A DNA stretch of 48,995 nucleotides from positions 1 through 48,995 of the forward strand of contig NZ_WVUG01000028.1 in NCBI RefSeq assembly GCF_017614965.1. The letters are read 5' to 3'. Below are positions 26,290-34,184 of the stretch, piece by piece (the first letter of the stretch is position 1; each line of letters opens with the position of its first letter). The translations under genes and the position numbers were made by a program. This stretch comes from Streptomyces griseorubiginosus (GTDB taxonomy: Bacteria > Actinomycetota > Actinomycetes > Streptomycetales > Streptomycetaceae). The notes below the pieces were generated by a model. The model was not told the DNA's origin and did not search any database. It worked only from the letters and a program-made list of their open reading frames with translations.

Positions 26290-27022
26290 ACGGCAGAGCG
26301 AGGGCGGTGCCCCCGGTCGTCGGCGTGCGCACCATGACGGCAGCGTGTCCGGGGCCGGGCAGCGGACGGACGGACCAGAACTGGAGTTCCTGCTGGCCGG
26401 GGTCATGCGGTCCGCAGGCGTCGACGGCGAGGCCGAGCAGCGGGCGGTGGCCGCGTTCCGGGAGGCGAGGGACGCCGGCGCGCACCGCGCGCGGACCCGG
26501 CGCCGTGACGACTGGCGCCCGCGTGAGCGCACCCGCACCCGCCGTTCCCTCAAGGCCACGCTCACCCTGTCGCTGGCCGGACTCACCCTGGGCGGCGTCG
26601 CGTTCGCGGCGATCGGCACCGTCGGCTCGTCCGGCCCCGACCACAAGAGCCCGCACCAGGCGCAGCCCACCGCACCCACGACCCACCCGGCCGCCCGACC
26701 GTCGCACGGCTCGACCGCGCCCGGCACCACGCACCCGGACCGCCCGTCCACGGCGCAGGACACCGAGGCCCACTGCAAGGCCTACGAACACGTCAAGGGC
26801 AACGGCAAGGCACTGCAGTCGACGGCCTGGCAACGGCTGATCACGGCCGCGGGCGGCGAGGCGAACGTCGCGGCCTACTGCGCCGAGCAGCTGGGACTCC
26901 GCACGCCCACCACCAAGCCCGACAACGCCAAGGGCAACGCGGCCGACGACTCCGGCAAGTCCGACAACGGCAAGAGCGCCGACAAGGGCAACGGCAACGG
27001 CGGCAACGGGAAGAACGGCTGA
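26282..27022 (+). CDS. Single-pass membrane protein, putative anti-sigma partner (first copy)
   Basis: The 246-residue product has a cytoplasmic N-terminal part (about 1-88) with ELEFLLAGVMRSAGVDGEAE. One TM helix follows (about 90-112, TLTLSLAGLTLGGVAFAAIG), then a Pro/Thr/His-rich spacer. A small outer domain with two Cys residues (HCKAYEHVKGNGKALQ to AAYCAEQLG) precedes a Gly-Asn-Lys-Asp tail. Topology and gene order fit an anti-sigma factor, but no ZAS zinc motif is seen, so the role is inferred from context. GTG 26228 in the same frame is an alternative start. A terminator-like hairpin follows. Confidence 0.75.
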   Translation: MGERQSEGGAPGRRRAHHDGSVSGAGQRTDGPELEFLLAGVMRSAGVDGEAEQRAVAAFREARDAGAHRARTRRRDDWRPRERTRTRRSLKATLTLSLAGLTLGGVAFAAIGTVGSSGPDHKSPHQAQPTAPTTHPAARPSHGSTAPGTTHPDRPSTAQDTEAHCKAYEHVKGNGKALQSTAWQRLITAAGGEANVAAYCAEQLGLRTPTTKPDNAKGNAADDSGKSDNGKSADKGNGNGGNGKNG

Positions 27023-27062
27023 CAGCCACCCCGCGAACCCTGCGGTTTCGGCCACCGAAGCA

Positions 27063-27104
27063 ACGGCCGGGGCCGCCACCCCCCACAGGAGAGGCCCCGG
27101 CCGT
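27063..27104 (+). terminator. Hairpin after first sigma/membrane-protein pair
   Basis: Perfect 12-bp arms ACGGCCGGGGCC (27063-27074) and GGCCCCGGCCGT (27093-27104) flank an 18-base loop. There is no T tract, as is usual for Streptomyces terminators. Confidence 0.65.
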
Positions 27105-27166
27105 CGCGCGGTCGGGCCGCGCGGCGGCCCGTATCTTCTACAGCGCCATGAGTGCGGTTTCTGTCA

Positions 27167-27177
27167 CACCCCGGGTG
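27167..27177. promoter_or_regulatory. CACCCCGGGTG element upstream of second ECF sigma gene
   Basis: This is the second copy of the 11-mer found upstream of the first sigma gene. It lies 98 bases before the start. GTAAC motifs at 27189-27193 and 27242-27246 downstream of it resemble ECF -35 elements, which would fit autoregulation, but this is a guess. Confidence 0.35.
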
Positions 27178-27275
27178 CGGCCAGTCCCGTAACGGAGTGG
27201 TTGAGAATTGTACGGACATGGACGAGCAGCGGTTTCAGGTCGTAACGTGCCTTTCGCGCCGGGCGTGGCTCTCGC

Positions 27276-27983
27276 ATGATCGCCGTGACCACCGGCCGAC
27301 CGTCGACTGAGGAATTACGGGTGCTGGGGGACGACGCGGAGCTGACCGCCGCGGTGCTTGCGGCACAGGACGGGGACGAGACCGCGTTCCGTGCTGTGTA
27401 CCGAACCGTGCACCCCCGGCTGCTCGGATACGTCCGCACCCTCGTCGGCGACCCGGACGCGGAGGACGTGGCCTCCGAGGCCTGGCTGCAGATCGCCCGC
27501 GACCTGGACCGGTTCAGCGGAGACGCGGACCGCTTCCGGGGCTGGGCCGCCCGGATCGCCCGCAACCGCGCCCTGGACCACATACGGATGCGCGGCCGCC
27601 GCCCCGCGATCGGCGGCGACGAGACGGAACTGACCGCCAGGCCGGCGGAGTCCGACACGGCGGGCGAGGCCATGGAGGCCCTCGCAACCGACCACACCCT
27701 CTCCTTGATCGCCCGGCTGCCGCAGGACCAGGCCGAGGCGGTCGTGCTGCGCGTGGTCGTGGGCCTGGACGCCAAGAGCGCGGCCGAGACGCTCGGCAAG
27801 CGGCCGGGTGCCGTCCGTACGGCCGCGCATCGCGGTCTGAAGCGTCTCGCCGAACTGCTCGGCGAGGATCCGGAATCCAGCGGCGGCCTCGACGCGCTGC
27901 CGCCCCAGCGAGAACCGCACGGGCGTGCGGTGACGTCCGCGAGTGTGACGCATCTGCGCGCGCGGACGCAGAAGGACATGTGA
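27276..27983 (+). CDS. ECF RNA polymerase sigma factor (second copy, TTA-containing)
   Basis: The 235-residue ECF sigma factor is paralogous to the one at 25409. Region 2 includes LLGYVRTLVGDPDAEDVASEAWLQIARDL and FRGWAARIARNRALDHIR. Region 4 includes LPQDQAEAVVLRVVVGLDAKSAAETLGKR and AVRTAAHRGLKRLAELLG. The start is ATG 27276. Codon 14 (27315-27317) is TTA, the rare leucine codon read by the bldA tRNA, and is the only in-frame TTA I found in this window. The stop overlaps the next start (TGATG), so the membrane protein is co-translated. Confidence 0.93.
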   Translation: MIAVTTGRPSTEELRVLGDDAELTAAVLAAQDGDETAFRAVYRTVHPRLLGYVRTLVGDPDAEDVASEAWLQIARDLDRFSGDADRFRGWAARIARNRALDHIRMRGRRPAIGGDETELTARPAESDTAGEAMEALATDHTLSLIARLPQDQAEAVVLRVVVGLDAKSAAETLGKRPGAVRTAAHRGLKRLAELLGEDPESSGGLDALPPQREPHGRAVTSASVTHLRARTQKDM

Positions 27984-29113
27984 TGGCCGACGAGCAGTAC
28001 AAGTGGCTGGACCGCGAAACAGCGGAGCTTTTGCTGCGCGGTGGGTCACTGGACGCTGTCGACGCCGCCGCCCGCGACCAGGCCGAACGGCTCGCGAAAA
28101 CCCTGGAGTCGCTCACCCCGGAGGCATCGGGCAACGCCGAACTCCCCGGCGAGGCAGCCGCGCTGGCCGCGTTCCGCGCAGCACGCTCGACCGCCGACGC
28201 CAACGCGGGCGCCGCCGAGCAGACCAGCGCGGGCCACCGAGACGGACACCGCCAGACCTCCGATGTCGATCGCCGTGCAGGTGGTCACAGCGGCCCTCCC
28301 GGGGGCGGTCATGACGCCGGGCTCGTCAGTATCGGCGCCCCGGGCCGTGCCGCCCGGCGGTCCCGCTGGAGCCGGCCCGCGCGGTTCGGGATGGCCGCCG
28401 CGCTGGCGGTCGGCATGGTCGGCGGGGTCGCCGCCGCGGCGACAAGCGGAATCCTGCCGACGCCGTTCGGCGGTGACGAGCCGAGTCCGGCCGTCTCGGC
28501 CGGGGTCACGCCCGACCGTCCGACGGTCTCGCCCACGCCGAGCGGAGCCCAGGTCGCGCCCACGCCCGATGACTCCACCGGCGGTACCCCCGAAGCGGGC
28601 ACGCCGGGCGGCACGACCGACGACGAACCGACGGGCAAGTCCGGTGCCGAAGCCGGGAGTTGGTGGCGCGAGCAGGCCCCCTCGACGTGCCGTGACGCGC
28701 TCGGCGGCAAGGAACTGACCGCCCATCGCAGACAGGCCCTGGAGAACGCGGCCGGCGGCGCCACGCCCGACCGCGTCTGGAAGTACTGCAAGACCGTCCT
28801 CGGCGCCGAGGCCAACGGCCGCGACGGCAAGAACACCAGGGGCGGCAAGGACAAAGAGGGCAAGGGCAACGGCAAAGGCGACGACGGCCGGGGCAACGGC
28901 AAGGGAAACGGCAAAGGCGGCCGGGGCGAGGGCAACGGCTCCGGAGGTCAGGGCGACCAGGGCGGCCACGGCGGCGACGACGAAGGCAACCACATAGCGC
29001 CTGGCGGCGGTTCCGGCGGCAGCGGAACGGGCACGGGCGACGACCCCCTCATGTCCGCCGCGCCCCTCGCGGCGCACACCCCGGCGCCGACCCCGACGTA
29101 CACCGCCCTCTGA
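27983..29113 (+). CDS. Single-pass membrane protein, putative anti-sigma partner (second copy)
   Basis: The 376-residue product has a cytoplasmic part (about 1-128) with WLDRETAELLLRGGSLDAVD. One TM helix lies at about 132-155, then a Pro/Thr-rich spacer. A two-Cys outer domain (TCRDALGGKELTAHRRQALE to VWKYCKTVLG) resembles that of the protein at 26282. A long Gly/Asn/Lys/Asp tail (about 280-350) carries GNGKG repeats. ATG 27983 overlaps the sigma stop. The arrangement suggests it senses the envelope and holds the sigma factor; the sequence has no classical zinc anti-sigma motif, so this remains inference. Confidence 0.78.
   Translation: MADEQYKWLDRETAELLLRGGSLDAVDAAARDQAERLAKTLESLTPEASGNAELPGEAAALAAFRAARSTADANAGAAEQTSAGHRDGHRQTSDVDRRAGGHSGPPGGGHDAGLVSIGAPGRAARRSRWSRPARFGMAAALAVGMVGGVAAAATSGILPTPFGGDEPSPAVSAGVTPDRPTVSPTPSGAQVAPTPDDSTGGTPEAGTPGGTTDDEPTGKSGAEAGSWWREQAPSTCRDALGGKELTAHRRQALENAAGGATPDRVWKYCKTVLGAEANGRDGKNTRGGKDKEGKGNGKGDDGRGNGKGNGKGGRGEGNGSGGQGDQGGHGGDDEGNHIAPGGGSGGSGTGTGDDPLMSAAPLAAHTPAPTPTYTAL
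28836..28940 (+). repeat. GGCAACGGCAAG-type repeats encoding a GNGK tail
   Basis: Short imperfect repeats (GGCAACGGCAARGGC) within the membrane-protein gene encode GNGKG units. The same composition ends the paralogue at 26930-27020. The tail is highly polar and likely disordered, outside the membrane, and could bind anionic wall polymer. Confidence 0.7.
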
Positions 29114-29277
29114 ACCGTCAGTCGCCCCCTCTGACCTGCGTCGACGCGAGCCGTGATGTTTTCTCGGCCGCACCCGTAACGTTTTCGGCCGTTCCGACGC
29201 AGTAGAGAGTGAGCCGACTGGTCATCGGCCGTCGCACAGAGCCGGGGTTCCCCCCGTACCCACGGCTCGTGCACCTC

Positions 29278-29316
29278 GGCGCGGGCGGGACACGTTCCCC
29301 CGGTCCCGCCCGCGCC
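29278..29316. terminator. Bidirectional terminator between convergent genes
   Basis: Perfect 14-bp arms (29278-29291 and 29303-29316) with an 11-base loop lie between the second membrane-protein gene and the convergent L,D-transpeptidase gene. The stem is all but pure G/C, and there is no T run. Confidence 0.8.
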
Positions 29317-29339
29317 CCACACATCCCCTTGCCCGCGTC

Positions 29340-30170
29340 TCAGCGGTACACGACGACCTTGTCGCCGTTGCGCACCTGCGCGTACAGGCTCGAGATCGCC
29401 GCCTCGTCCCGGACGTTGACGCAGCCGTGCGAGCCGCCGGCGTAGCCGCGGGCCGCGAAGTCGTACGAGTAGTGCACCGCCTGGCCGCCGCTGAAGAACA
29501 TGGCGTACGGCATCGGGGAGTCGTACAGCGTCGACCAGTGGTCACGGGACTTCCAGTACACGTGGAACACGCCCTCCCGGGTGGGCGTGCCGACGGCGCC
29601 GAAGCGGACGGACATCTCCGAGACCGTCCGGCCGTCGATCATCCAGCGCAGGGTGCGGGTGGTCTTGTCGATGCACAGCACACGTCCGGTCGTGCAGCGC
29701 GGATCGGGGGCGCCGGCGGGCTGCCCGCCCATCAGGTACAGCTCCCACGTGCCCGGCTCGTGGGTCATCTTCTTCAGCCGCTGCCAGGTGACGGTGTCCG
29801 TCTCACCGGTTTTCGGCAGTCCCCGCTTGCCCTGGAACCCCTTGACCGCGGCCTCGGTCAGGTCGTCGTACGACCCCGTCGGACCGTCGAAGAGCCAGTC
29901 GACCTGCCTGAGCCGCGCCTGGAGTTCCCGCACGCCCGATCCCGAGTCGCCGCGCGACCACAGCACGGCGGCGCCGGAGCCGGACGGGGCGGGGGGCGTG
30001 CTCCGCCCGCCGTCGGACCCGGAGGCCGACGGGGTGCTGCTCGGCAGCACGATGTGCACCGGCGATCCGCCCTTGCCGTCGCCTCCCTGCACGGTGCAGC
30101 CCCAGACGCTCACCAGAGCCACGAGCGCCGCGCCGACGGCGGCCTTGGTGCCCATGCCCGTAGTACGCAC
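29340..30170 (-). CDS. L,D-transpeptidase (YkuD) with peptidoglycan-binding domain
   Basis: The 276-residue exported enzyme makes 3-3 peptidoglycan cross-links or anchors proteins to the wall. A signal ending in VSVWGC may be a lipobox, though Trp at -2 is atypical. A Ser/Pro/Gly spacer follows, then a PG_binding_1 domain (GDSGSGVRELQARLRQVDW, about 73-135) and a YkuD domain (about 155-276) with the catalytic GGSHGCVNVRD. GTG 30170 is chosen for GGGGGTGGG just upstream, the same arrangement as in the amidase gene. It closes the envelope locus that contains both sigma factors. Confidence 0.92.
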   Translation of the reverse strand: MRTTGMGTKAAVGAALVALVSVWGCTVQGGDGKGGSPVHIVLPSSTPSASGSDGGRSTPPAPSGSGAAVLWSRGDSGSGVRELQARLRQVDWLFDGPTGSYDDLTEAAVKGFQGKRGLPKTGETDTVTWQRLKKMTHEPGTWELYLMGGQPAGAPDPRCTTGRVLCIDKTTRTLRWMIDGRTVSEMSVRFGAVGTPTREGVFHVYWKSRDHWSTLYDSPMPYAMFFSGGQAVHYSYDFAARGYAGGSHGCVNVRDEAAISSLYAQVRNGDKVVVYR

Positions 30171-30355
30171 ATCCCACCCCCGAGGTCTCACCGATGAGCC
30201 CGTGTGTCACCTGACATGCTGCCCGCGGGTGACGCCTCGCGAACGGCGGTGCATGGTTGTGACGGAGGCCGCAGAACACCTGTGAGGAAGGTCCCAGCGT
30301 GCTCCCCTGCAAGGGCCGCACGGGCACCGCTACGCTCCGCAGGAGGGTCGGTCTG

Positions 30356-30367
30356 TACTGGCCAGTA
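30356..30367. promoter_or_regulatory. 12-bp palindrome upstream of the mutase gene
   Basis: TACTGGCCAGTA is a perfect palindrome 22 bases before the mutase ATG, about 20 bases downstream of a possible -10 hexamer (TACGCT, 30331-30336). Its position in the leader fits a repressor site. Confidence 0.45.
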
Positions 30368-30389
30368 GCTCAGCGGGAGGCATCACACC

Positions 30390-31970
30390 ATGGCGCGCGA
30401 GTCGGAGTCCGGACTGCCCATCGAGCCGGTCTACGGGCCGGAGAGCCTGGAGGGCTGGGAGCCGGCCGAGAAGCTGGGCGAGCCGGGCAAGTACCCGTTC
30501 ACGCGGGGCGTGTACCCCTCCATGTACACCGGCCGGCCCTGGACCATGCGCCAGTACGCCGGCTTCGGTACGGCGACCGAGTCCAACGCCCGCTACAAGC
30601 AGCTGATCGCCAACGGCACGATGGGTCTGTCGGTCGCCTTCGACCTGCCGACCCAGATGGGCCACGACTCCGACGCGCCGATCGCGCACGGCGAGGTCGG
30701 CAAGGTGGGCGTCGCCATCGACTCGGTCGACGACATGCGGGTGCTCTTCGGCGGCATCCCGCTGGACAAGGTCTCCACGTCGATGACGATCAACGCGCCG
30801 GCGTCGTTGCTGCTGCTGCTGTACCAACTGGTCGCCGAGGAACAGGGCGTGTCCGCCGACCAGTTGACCGGCACGATCCAGAACGACGTGCTGAAGGAGT
30901 ACATCGCGCGCGGGACGTACATCTTCCCGCCCAAGCCCTCGCTGCGTCTGATCGCCGACATCTTCAAGTACTGCAAGGCCGAGATCCCGAAGTGGAACAC
31001 GATCTCGATCTCCGGCTACCACATGGCGGAGGCCGGTGCCTCGCCCGCGCAGGAGATCGCGTTCACGCTCGCGGACGGCATCGAGTACGTGCGCACGGCG
31101 GTCGCCGCCGGCATGGACGTCGACGACTTCGCCCCGCGCCTGTCCTTCTTCTTCGTCGCGCGCACGACGATCCTCGAAGAGGTCGCCAAGTTCCGTGCCG
31201 CGCGCCGGATCTGGGCCCGGGTCATGCGGGAGGAGTTCGGCGCGAAGAACCCCAAGTCGCTGATGCTGCGCTTCCACACGCAGACGGCGGGCGTCCAGCT
31301 GACGGCCCAGCAGCCGGAGGTGAACCTGGTCCGGGTCGCCGTCCAGGGGCTGGCCGCGGTGCTCGGCGGCACGCAGTCCCTGCACACCAACTCCTTCGAC
31401 GAGGCGATCGCCCTGCCGACGGACAAGTCGGCCCGGCTGGCCCTGCGCACCCAGCAGGTCCTCGCCTACGAGACGGACGTGACGGCGACCGTCGACCCCT
31501 TCGCCGGGTCCTACGTCATCGAGAAGATGACCGACGACGTCGAGGCGGCGGCGCTGGAACTGATGCAGAAGGTCGAGGACCTCGGCGGGGCCGTCTCCGC
31601 CATCGAACACGGCTTCCAGAAGAGCGAGATCGAGCGCAGCGCCTACCGCATCGCCCAGGAGACGGACTCCGGCGAGCGGGTGGTGGTCGGCGTCAACCGC
31701 TTCCAGCTCGACGAGGAGGAGCCCTACGAGCCCCTGCGCGTCGACCCCGCCATCGAGGCCCAGCAGGCCGAACGCCTGGCGAAGCTGCGCGCCGAGCGCG
31801 ACCAGCAGGCGGTGGACGCGGCCCTGGACGCCCTGAAGAAGGCGGCCGAGGGCGAGGACAACGTCCTCTACCCGATGAAGGACGCCCTGCGCGCCCGCGC
31901 GACGGTCGGCGAGGTCTGCAACGCGCTGCGGGAGGTCTGGGGCACCTACGTGCCCTCGGACGCCTTCTGA
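30390..31970 (+). CDS. Methylmalonyl-CoA mutase family, stand-alone catalytic subunit
   Basis: The 526-residue product is the substrate-binding TIM barrel of a B12-dependent acyl-CoA mutase, and it lacks the C-terminal cobalamin-binding domain. It therefore needs a separate small subunit, not encoded nearby. Residues that distinguish methylmalonyl-CoA mutase from isobutyryl-CoA mutase are of the former kind: Tyr46 (PSMYTGRPW), Tyr55 (RQYAGFG), Arg174 (EYIARGTY) and His211 (SGYHMAEAG). I therefore favour succinyl-CoA/methylmalonyl-CoA as substrate, though 2-hydroxyisobutyryl or ethylmalonyl types cannot be fully excluded. ATG 30390 has GGGAGG 8 bases upstream. Confidence 0.9.
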   Translation: MARESESGLPIEPVYGPESLEGWEPAEKLGEPGKYPFTRGVYPSMYTGRPWTMRQYAGFGTATESNARYKQLIANGTMGLSVAFDLPTQMGHDSDAPIAHGEVGKVGVAIDSVDDMRVLFGGIPLDKVSTSMTINAPASLLLLLYQLVAEEQGVSADQLTGTIQNDVLKEYIARGTYIFPPKPSLRLIADIFKYCKAEIPKWNTISISGYHMAEAGASPAQEIAFTLADGIEYVRTAVAAGMDVDDFAPRLSFFFVARTTILEEVAKFRAARRIWARVMREEFGAKNPKSLMLRFHTQTAGVQLTAQQPEVNLVRVAVQGLAAVLGGTQSLHTNSFDEAIALPTDKSARLALRTQQVLAYETDVTATVDPFAGSYVIEKMTDDVEAAALELMQKVEDLGGAVSAIEHGFQKSEIERSAYRIAQETDSGERVVVGVNRFQLDEEEPYEPLRVDPAIEAQQAERLAKLRAERDQQAVDAALDALKKAAEGEDNVLYPMKDALRARATVGEVCNALREVWGTYVPSDAF

Positions 31971-31997
31971 TCGGCACCGGCACGGGGGACCCAGGGG

Positions 31998-33404
31998 TCA
32001 GCTCAGGCCGACCCGGGTGAGGTAGGCGTCCAGTCCGGCCGCGGAGTCGCCCGCCCAGCCGACGTAACCGTCCGGCCGGATCAGGAGGAGTCCCTTGCCG
32101 TACGGCTTCGGCGTGCTCGCGTGCACGAGCCGTACCCCTTCCCCGGGGGCCGGTGCCTCGGTGTCCAGGGCGAGCAGGGTCCAGTGCGGCCCGCGCAAGG
32201 CGTCGAAGAGGCGGCCGGTGTCGCACTCCGCGTCCGGTGCGCGGTCGCCGGCGCGGACGGCGCCGGCCGGGTCCGTGCGGGTCTCGGCGGTCAGCGAGGA
32301 GTCCGGGTAGCCGAGCCCCAGCTGGCGGGTCGCCCTGCCGCGGCGCGCCTCGTCGCGGTGGATGGCGGTGGACAGGCCCAGGACATGGGCGGCGATGGGG
32401 CGCCGCTCCTCCTCGTAGGTGTCCAGGAGGTCCGCGGCCGCCCCGTCCCGCAGTACCGCGCCCAGCTTCCAGCCCAGGTTGTAGGCGTCCTGGACGCTGG
32501 TGTTGAGGCCCTGCCCGCCGGCGGGGGAGTGGACGTGCGCCGCGTCCCCGGCGAGGAAGACCCGCCCGGCGCGGAAGCGGTCCGCGAGGGCCGCGCGGGG
32601 GCGGAACTCGGAGGACCAGGACAGGGTGGTGATGTCCGCCGGGGCGATGTGCGTGCGCTCGGCGGCCACCCCGCGCACGCCCTCCAGGCCGGTGTCCACC
32701 TCCGTGCCGTCCGGGAACTGCGCCACCAGCTGGAACTCGTCCGTCCCGGCGAGCGGGCAGATCGCCAGGTAGCCGCCATCCTCGCCCCGGGGCGGGAAGA
32801 TGTGCCAGTACTCGCGGCCGAGTCCGGTGATCCGTACGTCCGCGACCAGCACCGGGTTGGGGTCGACCGTCTCCCCGGTCATGCCGATCCCCACCGCCCG
32901 CCGCACCGCCGAACGTCCTCCGTCGGCGGCCACCAGGTAGCGGGCGCGCACCGTGGAGCCGTTCGCGAAGCGCGCCGTCACTCCGTCCGCGTCCTGCTCC
33001 AGGCCCACCAGCTCCTGCCCGAAGGCCACGTTTCCGCCGAGCTCGGTCAGGCGCGCGTACAGGACCTCCTGGGTGCGCCACTGCGGCACCATCAGCGGCA
33101 GCAGATACGGCGAGTCCTCGTCGGTGTCCTCGTCCGGGTCCATCATCCGGTGCTCGCCCTGCGGCTCGCCGTCCCGCCAGATCATCCCGACGGGATAGGG
33201 GCCGCCGGCCGCTCGCATCGCGTCGATCACCCCGAGGTCGTCGAAGACCTCCTGCGTCCGCGGCTGCAGGCCCTTGCCCCGTGAGCCGGGCGTCAGTCCC
33301 TCGCCCCGCTCCACCACCAGCGCGTCCACCCCGCGCCGCGCGAGATCGATGCCGAGCGTGAGTCCGGTGGGCCCGGCGCCCACGACCAGTACGTCCGTGT
33401 TCAT
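31998..33404 (-). CDS. FAD-dependent aromatic monooxygenase (PHBH fold)
   Basis: The 468-residue flavoprotein hydroxylase has the dinucleotide motif VVGAGPTGLTLGIDLARRG (6-24), a DG-type motif near AADGGRSAVRRAVG and the second FAD motif RVFLAGDAAHVHSPAGGQGLN. A C-terminal thioredoxin-like region completes it. Relatives hydroxylate phenols or inactivate antibiotics (TetX/Rox type) or act in polyketide tailoring. It is divergent from a TetR repressor with two operators between them, one of which lies 12 bases upstream of this ATG, so expression is probably induced by the substrate. Confidence 0.92.
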   Translation of the reverse strand: MNTDVLVVGAGPTGLTLGIDLARRGVDALVVERGEGLTPGSRGKGLQPRTQEVFDDLGVIDAMRAAGGPYPVGMIWRDGEPQGEHRMMDPDEDTDEDSPYLLPLMVPQWRTQEVLYARLTELGGNVAFGQELVGLEQDADGVTARFANGSTVRARYLVAADGGRSAVRRAVGIGMTGETVDPNPVLVADVRITGLGREYWHIFPPRGEDGGYLAICPLAGTDEFQLVAQFPDGTEVDTGLEGVRGVAAERTHIAPADITTLSWSSEFRPRAALADRFRAGRVFLAGDAAHVHSPAGGQGLNTSVQDAYNLGWKLGAVLRDGAAADLLDTYEEERRPIAAHVLGLSTAIHRDEARRGRATRQLGLGYPDSSLTAETRTDPAGAVRAGDRAPDAECDTGRLFDALRGPHWTLLALDTEAPAPGEGVRLVHASTPKPYGKGLLLIRPDGYVGWAGDSAAGLDAYLTRVGLS

Positions 33405-33415
33405 GATCCAGTCCC

Positions 33416-33430
33416 CTTAACGCTGTTAAG
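33416..33430. promoter_or_regulatory. TetR operator, copy 1 (monooxygenase side)
   Basis: CTTAACGCTGTTAAG is a palindrome with 6-bp arms and a 3-base centre. It is identical to the copy at 33453-33467; the centres are 37 bp apart. It lies 12 bases upstream of the monooxygenase start, a position that would block its transcription or its RBS region. Confidence 0.85.
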
Positions 33431-33452
33431 TGCCGTCGGTCACGAGGGTGCC

Positions 33453-33467
33453 CTTAACGCTGTTAAG
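33453..33467. promoter_or_regulatory. TetR operator, copy 2 (regulator side)
   Basis: This exact copy of CTTAACGCTGTTAAG ends 9 bases before the regulator's start, which points to autoregulation and control of both divergent genes. Confidence 0.85.
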
Positions 33468-33476
33468 CTGTCAAGC

Positions 33477-34130
33477 GTGAGTACGGAGAAGCGCGCGCCC
33501 CTCGACCGCAAGCGGGTCGCGGACACCGCCCTGAAGCTGCTGAACGAGGGCGGTCTGGAGGGCCTGACCCTGCGGGCCATCGCCAGGGAGCTGGACGTCA
33601 AGGCGCCCGCGCTGTACTGGCACTTCAAGGACAAGCAGGCCCTGCTGGACGAGATGGCGACGGAGATGTACCGCCGCATGCTCGCCGGAACCGACCTCGA
33701 CCCGGACGACACCTGGCAGGAACGCATGCTGAAGGCCAACCGGGGCCTGCGCGCCGCCCTGCTCGGCTACCGCGACGGCGCCAAGGTCTACAGCGGCTCA
33801 CGCTTCACCGGCACCGAGCACGGCCGGGAGATGGAGGAGAACCTGCGCCTGTTCACCGCGGCCGGCTTCACCCTCGCCCAGGCCGTCCGGGCGAGCGCGA
33901 CCGCCTACGCGTACACCATCGGTTTCGTCACCGAGGAGCAGGGCGTCCAACCCGCCCCGGGGGAGCGCAGGGAGGGCTACGACGTGGCGGAACGGGCCCG
34001 GCTGCTGGCCGAGTTCCCGCTGTCGGCGTCCGCGGGCGCGGAGATCTTCGAGGACTACGACCGGCACTTCGAGGAGGGCCTGGCGCTGATCGTCGCGGGG
34101 ATCGAGGCCCGTTACCAGCCGAAGGGGTGA
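33477..34130 (+). CDS. TetR family repressor (TetR_C type)
   Basis: This 217-residue regulator has an HTH in LTLRAIARELDVKAPALYWHFKDKQALLDEMA (about residues 28-58), closest in pattern to TetR itself, and a C-terminal ligand domain of the TetR_C kind. The start is GTG 33477. It faces the FAD monooxygenase across a 72-bp gap with two identical palindromes, the arrangement of tetR/tetA-like pairs, so it most likely represses itself and the monooxygenase until a small aromatic ligand binds. Confidence 0.94.
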   Translation: MSTEKRAPLDRKRVADTALKLLNEGGLEGLTLRAIARELDVKAPALYWHFKDKQALLDEMATEMYRRMLAGTDLDPDDTWQERMLKANRGLRAALLGYRDGAKVYSGSRFTGTEHGREMEENLRLFTAAGFTLAQAVRASATAYAYTIGFVTEEQGVQPAPGERREGYDVAERARLLAEFPLSASAGAEIFEDYDRHFEEGLALIVAGIEARYQPKG

Positions 34131-34161
34131 GGCCCCGACGCGAGCGTCAGGACCTCACCCC
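34124..34161. terminator. Terminator between tetR-like gene and convergent GT gene
   Basis: Perfect 9-bp arms GGGGTGAGG (34124-34132) and CCTCACCCC (34153-34161), with an inner GACGC/GCGTC stem, overlap the regulator's stop codon. It could serve both convergent genes. Confidence 0.7.
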
Positions 34162-34184
34162 ATGAGGCTCATCGAGGCTCGCCC

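Noticed and set aside
27149..27193. A 14-codon frame (MSAVSVTPRVRPVP) before the second sigma gene
   Set aside because: No RBS and no coding character; it overlaps the candidate control element.
30360..30386. String resembling the 5' half of a tRNA (GGCCAGTAGCTCAGCGGGAG)
   Set aside because: No anticodon arm, T-arm or acceptor match follows; the GGGAGG is simply the RBS of the mutase gene.
31693..33081. 462-codon minus-strand frame in another phase of the monooxygenase region
   Set aside because: It overlaps the well-supported FAD monooxygenase gene on the same strand and has only Arg/Gly/Ala-rich shadow composition.
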